From: Paulinella micropora
Taxonomy: Eukaryota; Cercozoa; Imbricatea; Euglyphida
DNA length: 64,000 bases
Assembly: GCA_009731375.1 (NCBI GenBank)
Contig: BJOX01000266.1
Location: 398,937 to 462,936, forward strand
Direction: 5' to 3'
The notes below the pieces were generated by a model. That model did not search any database. It was not told where the DNA came from and saw only the letters and a list, made by a program, of their open reading frames with translations. How positions within the stretch are numbered: the first letter of the stretch is position 1; each line of letters begins with the position of its first letter. Shown here piece after piece: positions 63,073 through 64,000 of the stretch. The position numbers were made by a program, and so were the translations under genes.

Positions 63073-63155
63073 TTATCTATCTATCTATGTGACTATCTAG
63101 CTATCTACCTACCTACCTACCTACCCATCTACCTATGTACCTATCTATCTCTGGC
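62343..63155. repeat. (CTAT)n arrays with duplicated ACGTGGGC phrase
   Basis: About 800 bp of CTAT/CTAC tetranucleotides. GTAACCGTCTTACGTGGGCC (62,317) and GTAACCATCTTACGTGGGCA (62,703) mark a large duplication. Confidence 0.95.
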
Positions 63156-63164
63156 CGACTACAG

Positions 63165-63228
63165 GTGTTGGAGTGGTTGGAACACTGGAACACGCATCGT
63201 GACGTGACGCTGCAGACCGCGCGCCAAG
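63165..63228 (+). other. Candidate host exon (VLEWLEHWNTHRDVTLQTAR)
   Basis: Between CGACTACAG and GTGTGAG; reads VLEWLEHWNTHRDVTLQTAR then Q. Two partial copies follow at about 63,343 and 63,483 (GCACTGGAACGAGCATCGCG, GAACACTGAAACAAGCACCA), each ahead of GT- and GA-rich arrays. Confidence 0.5.

Positions 63229-64000
<772 letters not shown>

Overview
The window has two parts. Positions 1 to about 35,824 are AT-rich, gene-dense viral DNA: two related Polinton/Maverick-type (Polinton-like virus) elements in the same orientation. Positions about 35,825 to 64,000 are host chromosome dominated by microsatellites and minisatellites, with short exon-like islands ending in GT donors. A eukaryotic host is supported by the exon/intron-like structure, TTAGGG arrays, tRNA-derived SINEs and integrated Polintons. 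A unicellular eukaryote such as an alga seems likely, but the sequence does not fix the species.

Element 1 (1 to ~14,930) is cut by the window start. It opens with the first 26 bases of a leftward lipase gene, so its DNA polymerase should lie just outside the window. It then carries an ExoX-C-like small protein, a DCL/DUF3223 protein, a concanavalin-like putative virion protein, a double-jelly-roll major capsid protein (MCP), a penton-like minor capsid protein, an adenain/Ulp1-type protease with a long charged N-terminus, a small basic protein, an A32-type packaging ATPase, three small proteins, a giant fibre with an S74 intramolecular-chaperone domain, two small rightward genes and a retroviral-type integrase next to the right terminal repeat. 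Apart from assembly gaps and one nonsense codon near the fibre end, its genes look intact.

About 230 bp of non-element sequence separates it from element 2 (~15,164 to 35,824). Element 2 is bounded by inverted terminal repeats and holds the same gene set plus a protein-primed family B DNA polymerase, a complete lipase and AP2-like/zinc-finger relics beside both termini. It lacks the DCL gene and the 92-aa gene. It is decaying: polymerase, protease, ATPase, penton, integrase, fibre and several small genes carry frameshifts or stops, and the MCP and ExoX-like genes have lost their ATG.

The gene set describes a complete virus-like life cycle: polymerase primed by a terminal protein from the TIRs, integrase for insertion, MCP plus penton plus protease plus ATPase for capsid assembly and packaging, and fibre, lipase and concanavalin-like protein for host contact. 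Two features stand out. A shared leader precedes several leftward genes, with a TATA-like box, a T/A-rich hairpin and often a hairpin touching the ATG. A family of GC-rich palindromes has inserted at gene ends and inside a protease linker in element 2, with empty equivalent sites in element 1.

The host part (36-64 kb) contains large (CTA)n/(TAG)n foldbacks, tetra- and pentanucleotide arrays, at least seven families of tandemly amplified exon-plus-donor units, a TTAGGG-flanked GC-rich cassette, three SINE copies and several assembly gaps. The exon-like islands lie mainly on the + strand and could belong to one or a few host genes with greatly expanded introns; I do not recognise the proteins.
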